NCBI GenBank assembly: GCA_963402885.1
Contig: OY727100.1
Coordinates: 6,807,501 to 6,871,500 of the forward strand
Direction of reading: 5' to 3'
Origin: Antedon bifida
Lineage: Eukaryota; Echinodermata; Crinoidea; Comatulida; Antedonidae
Length of the DNA stretch: 64,000 bases
The stretch's first letter is position 1; each line of letters begins with the position of its first letter. Positions 40,672 through 52,909 of this stretch are shown here, piece by piece. The notes beneath the pieces are model-generated. The model was not told the origin of the DNA. It did not search any database and worked only from the letters and a program-made list of their open reading frames with translations. Made by a program: the position numbers and the translations under genes.

Positions 40672-43600
40672 TTAGACCATTTTGAGCATTTCGATAAAAC
40701 TTTTCACACAAAACATCAAAGTGTACAGAATAGCTTCAAATCGCATTTGGAGACGTTTTAGACCATTTTGAGCATTTCGATAAAACTTTTCACACAAAAA
40801 CATCAAAGAGCACAGAATAGCTTCAAATCGCATTTGGAGACGTTTTAGACCATTTTGTGATTTTCGAAAAAACTTGTTAACATAAAAACACCAAAGAGCT
40901 AAGAATATCTTCAAATCGCATTTGGAGACGTTTTAGACCATTTTGTGCATTTCGATGAAACTTTGTTACACAAAAACATCAAAGTGCTTAAAATCACATT
41001 TGGAGACGTTTTAGACCATTTTGAGCATTTCGATAAAACTTTTCACACAAAAACAGCAAAGTGCACAAAATAGCTTAATATGGTATTTGAAAACGTTTTA
41101 GACCATTTTGAGCATTTAGACAAAACTTTTTGATACTAAACATAAAAGTGTACAGAATAGCTTCAAATCGCATTTGGAGACGTTTTAAACCATTTTTTGA
41201 TTTTCGAACAAACTTGTTAACATAAAAACTCCAAAGCGCTTAGAATAGCTTCAAATCGCATTTGGAGACGTTTTAGACCATTTTATGATTTTCGAAAAAA
41301 CTTGTTAACATAAAAATACCAAAGTTTTAAGAATAGCTTCAAATCGCATTTGGAGATGTTTTAGACCATTTTGTGCATTTCGATGAAACTTGGTTACACA
41401 AAAACATCAAAGTGCTTAAAATCACATTAGAAACCGTTTTAGACCATTTTGAGCATTTCGATAAAACTTTTCACACAAAACATCAAAGTGTACAGAATAG
41501 CTTCAAATCGCATTTGGAGACGTTTTAGACAATTTTGAACATTTCGACAAAACTTTTTCACACAAAACATCAAAGTGTACAGAATAGCTTCAAATCGCAT
41601 TTGGAGACGTTTTAGACCATTTTGTGATTTTCGAAAAAACTTGTTAACATAAAAACACCAAAGTGCTTAGAATAGCTTCAAATCTCATTTGGAGACGTTT
41701 TAGACCATTTTGTGCATTTCGATGAAACTTGGTTACAGAAAAACATCTAAGTGCTTAAAATCACATTAGAAACCGTTTTAGACCATTTTGAGCATTTCGA
41801 TAAAACTTTTCACACAAAACATCCAAGTGTACAGAATAGCTTCAAATCGCATTTGGAGACGTTTTAGACCATTTTGTGATTTTCGAAAAAACTTGTTAAC
41901 ATAAAAACACCAAAGTGCTTAGAATAGCTTCAAATCGCATTTGGAGACGTTTTAGACCATTTTGTGCATTTCGATGAAACTTGGTTACACAAAAACATCA
42001 AAGTGCTTAAAATCACATTTGAAACCGTTTTAAACCATTTTGAGCATTTCGATAAAACTTTTCACACAAAAACAGCAAAGTGCACAAAATAGCTTAATAT
42101 GGTATTTGAAAACGTTTTAGACCATTTTGAGCATTTCGATAAAACTTTTCACACAAAAACATCAAAGAGCACAAAATAGCTTAATATCGTATTTAAAAAC
42201 GTTTTAGACCATTTTGAACATTTCGACAAAACTTTTTCACACAAAACATCGCAGTGTACAGAATAGCTTCAAATCGCATTTGGAGACGTTTCAGACCATT
42301 TTGTGATTTTCGAAAAAACTTGTTAACATAAAAACACCAAAGTGCTTAGAATAGCTTCAAATCGCATTTGGAGACGTTTTAGACCATTTTGTGCATTTCG
42401 ATGAAACTTGGTTACACAAAAACATCAAAGTGCTTAAAATCACATTAGAAACCGTTTTAGACCATTTTTAGCATTTCGCTAAAACTTTTCACACAAAAAC
42501 ATCAAAGAGCACAAAATAGCTTAATATCGTATTTAAAAACGTTTTAGACCATTTTGAGCATTTCAACAAAACTTTTCACACAAAACATCAAAGTGTACAG
42601 AATAGCTTCAAATCGCATTTGGAGACGTTTTAGACCATTTTGTGATTTTCGAAAAAACTTGTTAACATAAAAACACCAAAGAGCTGAGAATATCTTCAAA
42701 TCGCATATATTCATTTTGTGCATTTCGATGAAACTTGGTTACACAAAAACATCAAAGTGCTTAAAATCACATTAGAAACCGTTTTAGACCATTTTGAGCA
42801 TTTCGATAAAACTTTTCACACAAAACATCAAAGTGTACAGAATAGCTTCAAATCGCATTTGGAGACGTTTTAGACAATTTTGAGCATTTCGATAAAACTT
42901 TTCACACAAAAACAGCAAAGTGCACAAAATAGCTTATTATGGTATTTGAAAACGTTTTAGACCATTTTGAGCATTTTGAGAAAACTTTTTCACACAAAAT
43001 TTCAAAGTGTACAGAATAGCTTCAAATCGCATTAGAAAACGTTTTAGACCATTTTGAGCATTTCAATAAAACTTTTCACACAAAAACATCAATGTGCACA
43101 AAAGAGCTTAATATGGTATTTAAAAACGTTTTAAACCATTTTGAGCATTTCGTTAAAACTTTTCACACAAAAACATCAAAGTGTACAGAATAGCTTCAAA
43201 TCGCATTTGGAGACGTTTAAACCATTTTGTGATTTTTGAAAAAACTTGTTAACATAAAAACACCAAAGTGCTAAGAATAGCTTCAAATCGCATTTGGAGA
43301 CGTTTTAGACCATTTTGTGATTTTCGAAAAAACTTGTTGACATAAAAACACCAAAGTGCTAAGAATAGCTTCAAATCGCATTTGGAGACGTTTTAGACCA
43401 TTTTGTAATTTTCGAAAAAACTAGTTAACATAAAAACACCAAAGTGCTAAGAATAGCTTCAAATCGCATTTGGAGACGTTTTAAACCATTTTGTGATTTT
43501 CGAAAAAACTTGTTAACATAAAAACACCAAAGTGCTTAGAATAGCTTCAAATCGCATTTGGAGACGTTTTAGACCATTTTGTGCATTTCGATGAAACTTT

Positions 43601-44839
43601 GTTACACAAAAACATCAAAGTGCTTAAAATCACATTTGAAACCGTTTTAGACCATTTTGAGCATTTCGATAAAACTTTTCACACAAAAACAGCAAAGTGC
43701 ACAAAATAGCTTAATATGGTATTTGAAAACGTTTTAGACCATTTTGAGCATTTCGACAAAACTTTTTCATACTAAACATCAAAGTGTACAGAATAGCTTC
43801 AAATCGCATTTGGAGACGTTTTAGACCATTTTGTGATTTTCGAAAAAACTTGTTAACATAAAAACTACTAAGTGCTTAGAATAGCTTCAAATCGCATTTG
43901 GAGACGTTTTAGACCATTTTATGATTTTCGAAAAAACTTGTTAACATAAAAATACCAAAGTTCTAAGAATAGCTTCAAATCGCATTTGGAGACGTTTTAG
44001 ACCATTTTGTGCATTTCGATGAAACTTGGTTACACAAAAACATCAAAGTGCTTAAAATCAAAATAGAAACCGTTTTAGACCATTTTGAGCATTTCGATAA
44101 AACTTTTCACACAAAAACATCAAAGAGCACAAAATAGCTTAATATCGTATTTAAAAACGTTTTAGACCATTTTGAACATTTCGACAAAACTTTTTCACAC
44201 AAAACATCAAAGTGTACAGAATAGCTTCAAATCGCATTTGGAGACGTTTTAGACCATTTTGTGATTTTCGAAAAAACTTGTTAACATAAAAACACCAAAG
44301 TCCTTAGAATAGCTTCAAATCGCATTTGGAGACGTTTTAGACCATTTTGTGCATTTCGATGAAACTTTGTTACACAAAAACATCAAAGTGCTTAAAATCA
44401 CATTTGGAGACGTTTTAGACCATTTTGAGCATTTCGATAAAACTTTTCACACAAAACATCAAAGTGTACAGAATAGCTTCAAATCGCATTTGGAGACGTT
44501 TTAGACAATTTTGAGCATTTCGATAAAACTTTTCACACAAAAACATCAAAGAGCACAAAATAGCTTAATATCGTATTTAAAAACGTTTTAGACCATTTTG
44601 AGCATTTCAACAAAACTTTTCACACAAAACATCAAAGTGTACAGAATAGCTTCAAATCGCATTTGGAGACCTTTTAGACCATTTTGTGATTTTCGAAAAA
44701 ACTTGTTAACATAAAAACACCAAAGAGCTAAGAATATCTTCAAATCGCATTTGGAGACGTTTTAGACCATTTTGTGCATTTCGATGAAACTTTGTTACAC
44801 AAAAACATCAAAGTGCTTAAAATCACATTAGAAACCGTT
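40672..44839 (+). repeat. Higher-order repeat XI (4168 bp)
   Basis: Same landmark boundaries. It is 74 bp longer than XII. An extra 86-bp C/D-type monomer in the segment after 42712, less a net loss of 12 bp at the filler scar at 42707, explains the difference. Near 41890-41990 it has an A copy with gtgcttag followed by a B copy with cttggttac, where X and XII have gagctaag and ctctgttac. The first part of XIII shares this version. Confidence 0.7.
42701..42718 (+). other. Deletion scar with filler bases
   Basis: The normal run tcgcat, then 17 bases covering ttggagacgttttagac, then cattttg is replaced by tcgcat, atatt (42707-42711), cattttg. Seventeen bases including most of the conserved box are lost and five unrelated bases gained. 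This is the only joint I found in the plus-oriented array that is not in register with the monomers. Confidence 0.85.
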
Positions 44840-47800
44840 TTAGACCATTTTGAGCATTTCGATAAAACTTTTCACACAAAACATCAAAGTGTACAGAATA
44901 GCTTCAAATCGCATTTGGAGACGTTTTAGACCATTTTGAGCATTTCGATAAAACTTTTCACACAAAAACATCAAAGAGCACAGAATAGCTTCAAATCGCA
45001 TTTGGAGACGTTTTAGACCATTTTGTGATTTTCGAAAAAACTTGTTAACATAAAAACACCAAAGAGCTAAGAATATCTTCAAATCGCATTTGGAGACGTT
45101 TTAGACCATTTTGTGCATTTCGATGAAACTTTGTTACACAAAAACATCAAAGTGCTTAAAATCACATTTGGAGACGTTTTAGACCATTTTGAGCATTTCG
45201 ATAAAACTTTTCACACAAAAACAGCAAAGTGCACAAAATAGCTTAATATGGTATTTGAAAACGTTTTAGACCATTTTGAGCATTTAGACAAAACTTTTTG
45301 ATACTAAACATAAAAGTGTACAGAATAGCTTCAAATCGCATTTGGAGACGTTTTAAACCATTTTTTGATTTTCGAACAAACTTGTTAACATAAAAACTCC
45401 AAAGCGCTTAGAATAGCTTCAAATCGCATTTGGAGACGTTTTAGACCATTTTATGATTTTCGAAAAAACTTGTTAACATAAAAATACCAAAGTTTTAAGA
45501 ATAGCTTCAAATCGCATTTGGAGATGTTTAAGACCATTTTGTGCATTTCGATGAAACTTGGTTACACAAAAACATCAAAGTGCTTAAAATCACATTAGAA
45601 ACCGTTTTAGACCATTTTGAGCATTTCGATAAAACTTTTCACACAAAACATCAAAGTGTACAGAATAGCTTCAAATCGCATTTGGAGACGTTTTAGACAA
45701 TTTTGAACATTTCGACAAAACTTTTTCACACAAAACATCAAAGTGTACAGAATAGCTTCAAATCGCATTTGGAGACGTTTTAGACCATTTTGTGATTTTC
45801 GAAAAAACTTGTTAACATAAAAACACCAAAGTGCTTAGAATAGCTTCAAATCTCATTTGGAGACGTTTTAGACCATTTTGTGCATTTCGATGAAACTTGG
45901 TTACAGAAAAACATCTAAGTGCTTAAAATCACATTAGAAACCGTTTTAGACCATTTTGAGCATTTCGATAAAACTTTTCACACAAAGCATCCAAGTGTAC
46001 AGAATAGCTTCAAATCGCATTTGGAGACGTTTTAGACCATTTTGTGATTTTCGAAAAAACTTGTTACCATAAAAACACCAAAGAGCTAAGAATATCTTCA
46101 AATCGCATTTGGAGACGTTTTAGACCATTTTGTGCATTTCGATGAAACTCTGTTACACAAAAACATCAAAGTGCTTAAAATCACATTTGAAACCGTTTTA
46201 AACCATTTTGAGCATTTCGATAAAACTTTTCACACAAAAACAGCAAAGTGCACAAAATAGCTTAATATGGTATTTGAAAACGTTTTAGACCATTTTGAGC
46301 ATTTCGATAAAACTTTTCACACAAAAACATCAAAGAGCACAAAATAGCTTAATATCGTATTTAAAAACGTTTTAGACCATTTTGAACATTTCGACAAAAC
46401 TTTTTCACACAAAACATCGCAGTGTACAGAATAGCTTCAAATCGCATTTGGAGACGTTTCAGACCATTTTGTGATTTTCGAAAAAACTTGTTAACATAAT
46501 AACACCAAAGTGCTTAGAATAGCTTCAAATCGCATTTGGAGACGTTTTAGACCATTTTGTGCATTTCGATGAAACTTGGTTACACAAAAACATCAAAGTG
46601 CTTAAAATCACATTAGAAACCGTTTTAGACCATTTTTAGCATTTCGCTAAAACTTTTCACACAAAAACATCAAAGAGCACAAAATAGCTTAATATCGTAT
46701 TTAAAAACGTTTTAGACCATTTTGAGCATTTCAACAAAACTTTTCACACAAAACATCAAAGTGTACAGAATAGCTTCAAATCGCATTTGGAGACGTTTTA
46801 GACCATTTTGTGATTTTCGAAAAAACTTGTTAACATAAAAACACCAAAGAGCTAAGAATATCTTCAAATCGCATTTGGAGACGTTTTAGACCATTTTGTG
46901 CATTTCGATGAAACTTTGTTACACAAAAACATCAAAGTGCTTAAAATCACATTTGGAGACGTTTTAAACTATTTTGAGCATTTCGATAAAACTTTTGACA
47001 CAAAAACAGCAAAGTGCACAAAATAGCTTATTATGGTATTTGAAAACGTTTTAGACCATTTTGAGCATTTTGAGAAAACTTTTTCACACAAAATTTCATA
47101 GTGTACAGAATAGCTTCAAATCGCATTAGAAAACGTTTTAGACCATTTTGAGCATTTCAATAAAACTTTTCACAAGAAAACATCAATGTGCACAAAAGAG
47201 CTTAATATGGTATTTAAAAATGTTTTAAACCATTTTGAGCATTTCGTTAAAACTTTTCACACAAAAACATCAAAGTGTACAGAATAGCTTCAAATCGCAT
47301 TTGGAGACGTTTAAACCATTTTGTGATTTTTGAAAAAACTTGTTAACATAAAAACACCAAAGTGCTAAGAATAGCTTCAAATCGCATTTGGAGACGTTTT
47401 AGACCATTTTGTGATTTTCGAAAAAACTTGTTGACATAAAAACACCAAAGTGCTAAGAATAGCTTCAAATCGCATTTGGAGACGTTTTAGACCATTTTGT
47501 AATTTTCGAAAAAACTAGTTAACATAAAAACACCAAAGTGCTAAGAATAGCTTCAAATCGCATTTGGAGACGTTTTAAACCATTTTGTGATTTTCGAAAA
47601 AACTTGTTAACATAAAAACACCAAAGTGCTTAGAATAGCTTCAAATCGCATTTGGAGACGTTTTAGACCATTTTGTGCATTTCGATGAAACTTTGTTACA
47701 CAAAAACATCAAAGTGCTTAAAATCACATTTGAAACCGTTTTAGACCATTTTGAGCATTTCGATAAAACTTTTCACACAAAAACAGCAAAGTGCACAAAA

Positions 47801-48933
47801 TAGCTTAATATGGTATTTGAAAACGTTTTAGACCATTTTGAGCATTTCGACAAAACTTTTTCATACTAAACATCAAAGTGTACAGAATAGCTTCAAATCG
47901 CATTTGGAGACGTTTTAGACCATTTTGTGATTTTCGAAAAAACTTGTTAACATAAAAACTACTAAGTGCTTAGAATAGCTTCAAATCGCATTTGGAGACG
48001 TTTTAGACCATTTTATGATTTTCGAAAAAACTTGTTAACATAAAAATACCAAAGTTCTAAGAATAGCTTCAAATCGCATTTGGAGACGTTTTAGACCATT
48101 TTGTGCATTTCGATGAAACTTGGTTACACAAAAACATCAAAGTGCTTAAAATCAAAATAGAAACCGTTTTAGACCATTTTGAGCATTTCGATAAAACTTT
48201 TCACACAAAAACATCAAAGAGCACAAAATAGCTTAATATCGTATTTAAAAACGTTTTAGACCATTTTGAACATTTCGACAAAACTTTTTCACACAAAACA
48301 TCAAAGTGTACAGAATAGCTTCAAATCGCATTTGGAGACGTTTTAGACCATTTTGTGATTTTCGAAAAAACTTGTTAACATAAAAACACCAAAGTCCTTA
48401 GAATAGCTTCAAATCGCATTTGGAGACGTTTTAGACCATTTTGTGCATTTCGATGAAACTTTGTTACACAAAAACATCAAAGTGCTTAAAATCACATTTG
48501 GAGACGTTTTAGACCATTTTGAGCATTTCGATAAAACTTTTCACACAAAACATCAAAGTGTACAGAATAGCTTCAAATCGCATTTGGAGACGTTTTAGAC
48601 AATTTTGAGCATTTCGATAAAACTTTTCACACAAAAACATCAAAGAGCACAAAATAGCTTAATATCGTATTTAAAAACGTTTTAGACCATTTTGAGCATT
48701 TCAACAAAACTTTTCACACAAAACATCAAAGTGTACAGAATAGCTTCAAATCGCATTTGGAGACGTTTTAGACCATTTTGTGATTTTCGAAAAAACTTGT
48801 TAACATAAAAACACCAAAGAGCTAAGAATATCTTCAAATCGCATTTGGAGACGTTTTAGACCATTTTGTGCATTTCGATGAAACTTTGTTACACATAAAC
48901 ATCAAAGTGCTTAAAATCACATTAGAAACCGTT
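44840..48933 (+). repeat. Higher-order repeat XII (4094 bp, reference length)
   Basis: I treat this as the reference unit of the right half, because the lengths of X and XI can be derived from it by a few whole-monomer events. It carries the markers gatgtttaagacc near 45530, cacaaagcatcc near 45980, catttcgctaaaac near 46640, aaactattttgagc near 46970, cacaagaaaac near 47170, ctagttaac near 47515, actactaag near 47957 and atcaaaatagaaac near 48155. Confidence 0.72.
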
Positions 48934-50672
48934 TTAGACCATTTTGAGCATTTCGATAAAACTTTTCACACAAAACATCAAAGTGTACAGAATAGCTTCA
49001 AATCGCATTTGGAGACGTTTTAGACCATTTTGAGCATTTCGATAAAACTTTTCACACAAAAACATCAAAGAGCACAGAATAGCTTCAAATCGCATTTGGA
49101 GACGTTTTAGACCATTTTGTGATTTTCGAAAAAACTTGTTAACATAAAAACACCAAAGAGCTAAGAATATCTTCAAATCGCATTTGGAGACGTTTTAGAC
49201 CATTTTGTGCATTTCGATGAAACTTTGTTACACAAAAACATCAAAGTGCTTAAAATCACATTTGGAGACGTTTTAGACCATTTTGAGCATTTCGATAAAA
49301 CTTTTCACACAAAAACAGCAAAGTGCACAAAATAGCTTAATATGGTATTTGAAAACGTTTTAGACCATTTTGAGCATTTAGACAAAACTTTTTGATACTA
49401 AACATAAAAGTGTACAGAATAGCTTCAAATCGCATTTGGAGACGTTTTAAACCATTTTTTGATTTTCGAACAAACTTGTTAACATAAAAACTCCAAAGCG
49501 CTTAGAATAGCTTCAAATCGCATTTGGAGACGTTTTAGACCATTTTATGATTTTCGAAAAAACTTGTTAACATAAAAATACCAAAGTTTTAAGAATAGCT
49601 TCAAATCGCATTTGGAGATGTTTTAGACCATTTTGTGCATTTCGATGAAACTTGGTTACACAAAAACATCAAAGTGCTTAAAATCACATTAGAAACCGTT
49701 TTAGACCATTTTGAGCATTTCGATAAAACTTTTCACACAAAACATCAAAGTGTACAGAATAGCTTCAAATCGCATTTGGAGACGTTTTAGACAATTTTGA
49801 ACATTTCGACAAAACTTTTTCACACAAAACATCAAAGTGTACAGAATAGCTTCAAATCGCATTTGGAGACGTTTTAGACCATTTTGTGATTTTCGAAAAA
49901 ACTTGTTAACATAAAAACACCAAAGTGCTTAGAATAGCTTCAAATCTCATTTGGAGACGTTTTAGACCATTTTGTGCATTTCGATGAAACTTGGTTACAG
50001 AAAAACATCTAAGTGCTTAAAATCACATTAGAAACCGTTTTAGACCATTTTGAGCATTTCGATAAAACTTTTCACACAAAACATCCAAGTGTACAGAATA
50101 GCTTCAAATCGCATTTGGAGACGTTTTAGACCATTTTGTGATTTTCGAAAAAACTTGTTAACATAAAAACACCAAAGTGCTTAGAATAGCTTCAAATCGC
50201 ATTTGGAGACGTTTTAGACCATTTTGTGCATTTCGATGAAACTTGGTTACACAAAAACATCAAAGTGCTTAAAATCACATTTGAAACCGTTTTAAACCAT
50301 TTTGAGCATTTCGATAAAACTTTTCACACAAAAACAGCAAAGTGCACAAAATAGCTTAATATGGTATTTGAAAACGTTTTAGACCATTTTGAGCATTTCG
50401 ATAAAACTTTTCACACAAAAACATCAAAGAGCACAAAATAGCTTAATATCGTATTTAAAAACGTTTTAGACCATTTTGAACATTTCGACAAAACTTTTTC
50501 ACACAAAACATCGCAGTGTACAGAATAGCTTCAAATCGCATTTGGAGACGTTTCAGACCATTTTGTGATTTTCGAAAAAACTTGTTAACATAAAAACACC
50601 AAAGTGCTTAGAATAGCTTCAAATCGCATTTGGAGACGTTTTAGACCATTTTGTGCATTTCGATGAAACTCT
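48934..50672 (+). repeat. Higher-order repeat XIII, cut by the inversion
   Basis: Begins at the landmark and follows XI (gatgttttagacc, acatccaag, then gtgcttag plus cttggttac near 50160-50260) for about 1.74 kb. Inside a B monomer, after cgatgaaac, the array switches strand. The remaining 2.4 kb or so of the unit does not follow on this strand. Confidence 0.75.
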
Positions 50673-50677
50673 GTTTC
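50665..50677. other. Left inversion junction, short foldback
   Basis: The junction reads GAAAC TCT GTTTC, a 5-bp perfect inverted repeat around three bases. The left part belongs to a plus-strand B monomer (cgatgaaac). The right part is the reverse complement of the atagaaac end found in the atcaaaatagaaac variant. GTT at 50673-50675 fits both sides. The TCT is unexpected, because the sister units have cttgg at this B position; it is either from a ctctg-type B copy or inserted. Short complementary tracts at a strand switch fit template switching or microhomology joining. Confidence 0.85.
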
Positions 50678-50939
50678 TATTTTGATTTTAAGCACTTTGA
50701 TGTTTTTGTGTAACCAAGTTTCATCGAAATGCACAAAATGGTCTAAAACGTCTCCAAATGCGATTTGAAGCTATTCTTAGAACTTTGGTATTTTTATGTT
50801 AACAAGTTTTTTCGAAAATCATAAAATGGTCTAAAACGTCTCCAAATGCGATTTGAAGCTATTCTAAGCACTTAGTAGTTTTTATGTTAACAAGTTTTTT
50901 CGAAAATCACAAAATGGTCTAAAACGTCTCCAAATGCGA

Positions 50940-52909
50940 TTTGAAGCTATTCTGTACACTTTGATGTTTAGTATGAAAAAGTTTTGTCGAAATGCTCAAA
51001 ATGGTCTAAAACGTTTTCAAATACCATATTAAGCTATTTTGTGCACTTTGCTGTTTTTGTGTGAAAAGTTTTATCGAAATGCTCAAAATGGTCTAAAACG
51101 GTTTCAAATGTGATTTTAAGCACTTTGATGTTTTTGTGTAACCAAGTTTCATCGAAATGCACAAAATGGTCTAAAACGTCTCCAAATGCGATTTGAAGCT
51201 ATTCTAAGCACTTTGGTGTTTTTATGTTAACAAGTTTTTTCGAAAATCACAAAATGGTTTAAAACGTCTCCAAATGCGATTTGAAGCTATTCTTAGCACT
51301 TTGGTGTTTTTATGTTAACTAGTTTTTTCGAAAATTACAAAATGGTCTAAAACGTCTCCAAATGCGATTTGAAGCTATTCTTAGCACTTTGGTGTTTTTA
51401 TGTTAACAAGTTTTTTCAAAAATCACAAAATGGTTTAAACGTCTCCAAATGCGATTTGAAGCTATTCTGTACACTTTGATGTTTTTGTGTGAAAAGTTTT
51501 AACGAAATGCTCAAAATGGTTTAAAACATTTTTAAATACCATATTAAGCTCTTTTGTGCACATTGATGTTTTCGTGTGAAAAGTTTTATTGAAATGCTCA
51601 AAATGGTCTAAAACGTTTTCTAATGCGATTTGAAGCTATTCTGTACACTTTGAAATTTTGTGTGAAAAAGTTTTCTCAAAATGCTCAAAATGGTCTAAAA
51701 CGTTTTCAAATACCATAATAAGCTATTTTGTGCACTTTGCTGTTTTTGTGTGAAAAGTTTTATCGAAATGCTCAAAATAGTTTAAAACGTCTCCAAATGT
51801 GATTTTAAGCACTTTGATGTTTTTGTGTAACAAAGTTTCATCGAAATGCACAAAATGGTCTAAAACGTCTCCAAATGCGATTTGAAGATATTCTTAGCTC
51901 TTTGGTGTTTTTATGTTAACAAGTTTTTTCGACAATCACAAAATGGTCTAAAACGTCTCCAAATGCGATTTGAAGCTATTCTGTACACTTTGATGTTTTG
52001 TGTGAAAAGTTTTGTTGAAATGCTCAAAATGGTCTAAAACGTTTTTAAATACGATATTAAGCTATTTTGTGTTCTCTGATGTTTTTGTGTGAAAAGTTTT
52101 ATCGAAATGCTCAAAATTGTCTAAAACGTCTCCAAATGCGATTTGAAGCTATTCTGTACACTTTGATGTTTAGTATGAAAAAGTTTTGTCGAAATGCTCA
52201 AAATGGTCTAAAACGTTTTCAAATACGATATTAAGCTATTTTGTGCTCTTTGATGTTTTTGTGTGAAAAGTTTTATCGAAATGCTCAAAATGGTCTAAAA
52301 CGGTTTCTAATGTGATTTTAAGCACTTTGATGTTTTTGTGTAACCAAGTTTCATCGAAATGCACAAAATGGTCTAAAACGTCTCCAAATGCGATTTGAAG
52401 CTATTCTTAAAACTTTGGTATTTTTATGTTAACAAGTTTTTTCGAAAATCAGAAAATGGTCTAAAACGTCTCCAAATGCGATTTGAAGCTATTCTCAGCA
52501 CTTTGGAGTTTTTATGTTAACAAGTTTGTTCGAAAATCAAAAAATGGTTTAAAACGTCTCCAAATGCGATTTGAAGCTATTCTGTACACTTTTATGTTTA
52601 GTATCAAAAAGTTTTGTCTAAATGCTCAAAATGGTCTAAAACGTTTTCAAATACCATATTAAGCTATTTTGTGCACTTTGCTGTTTTTGTGTGAAAAGTT
52701 TTATCGAAATGCTCAAAATGGTCTAAAACGTCTCCAAATGTGATTTTAAGCACTTTGATGTTTTTGTGTAACAAAGTTTCATCGAAATGCACAAAATGGT
52801 CTAAAACGTCTCCAAATGCGATTTGAAGATATTCTTAGCTCTTTGGTGTTTTTATGTTAACAAGTTTTTTCGAAAATCACAAAATGGTCTAAAACGTCTC
52901 CAAATGCGA
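50940..52909 (-). repeat. Tandem duplication inside inversion, first copy
   Basis: Markers in this copy recur 2058 bp downstream: the four-T tract before atgtttagtatc at 52590 and 54648, gttctctgat at 52071 and 54129, and ttttttcaaa at 51411 and 53469. Left of that the offset drops to 1970, because this copy lacks one 88-bp A monomer (the one with tgtcaacaag at about 53371). The left edge is approximate. Confidence 0.8.
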
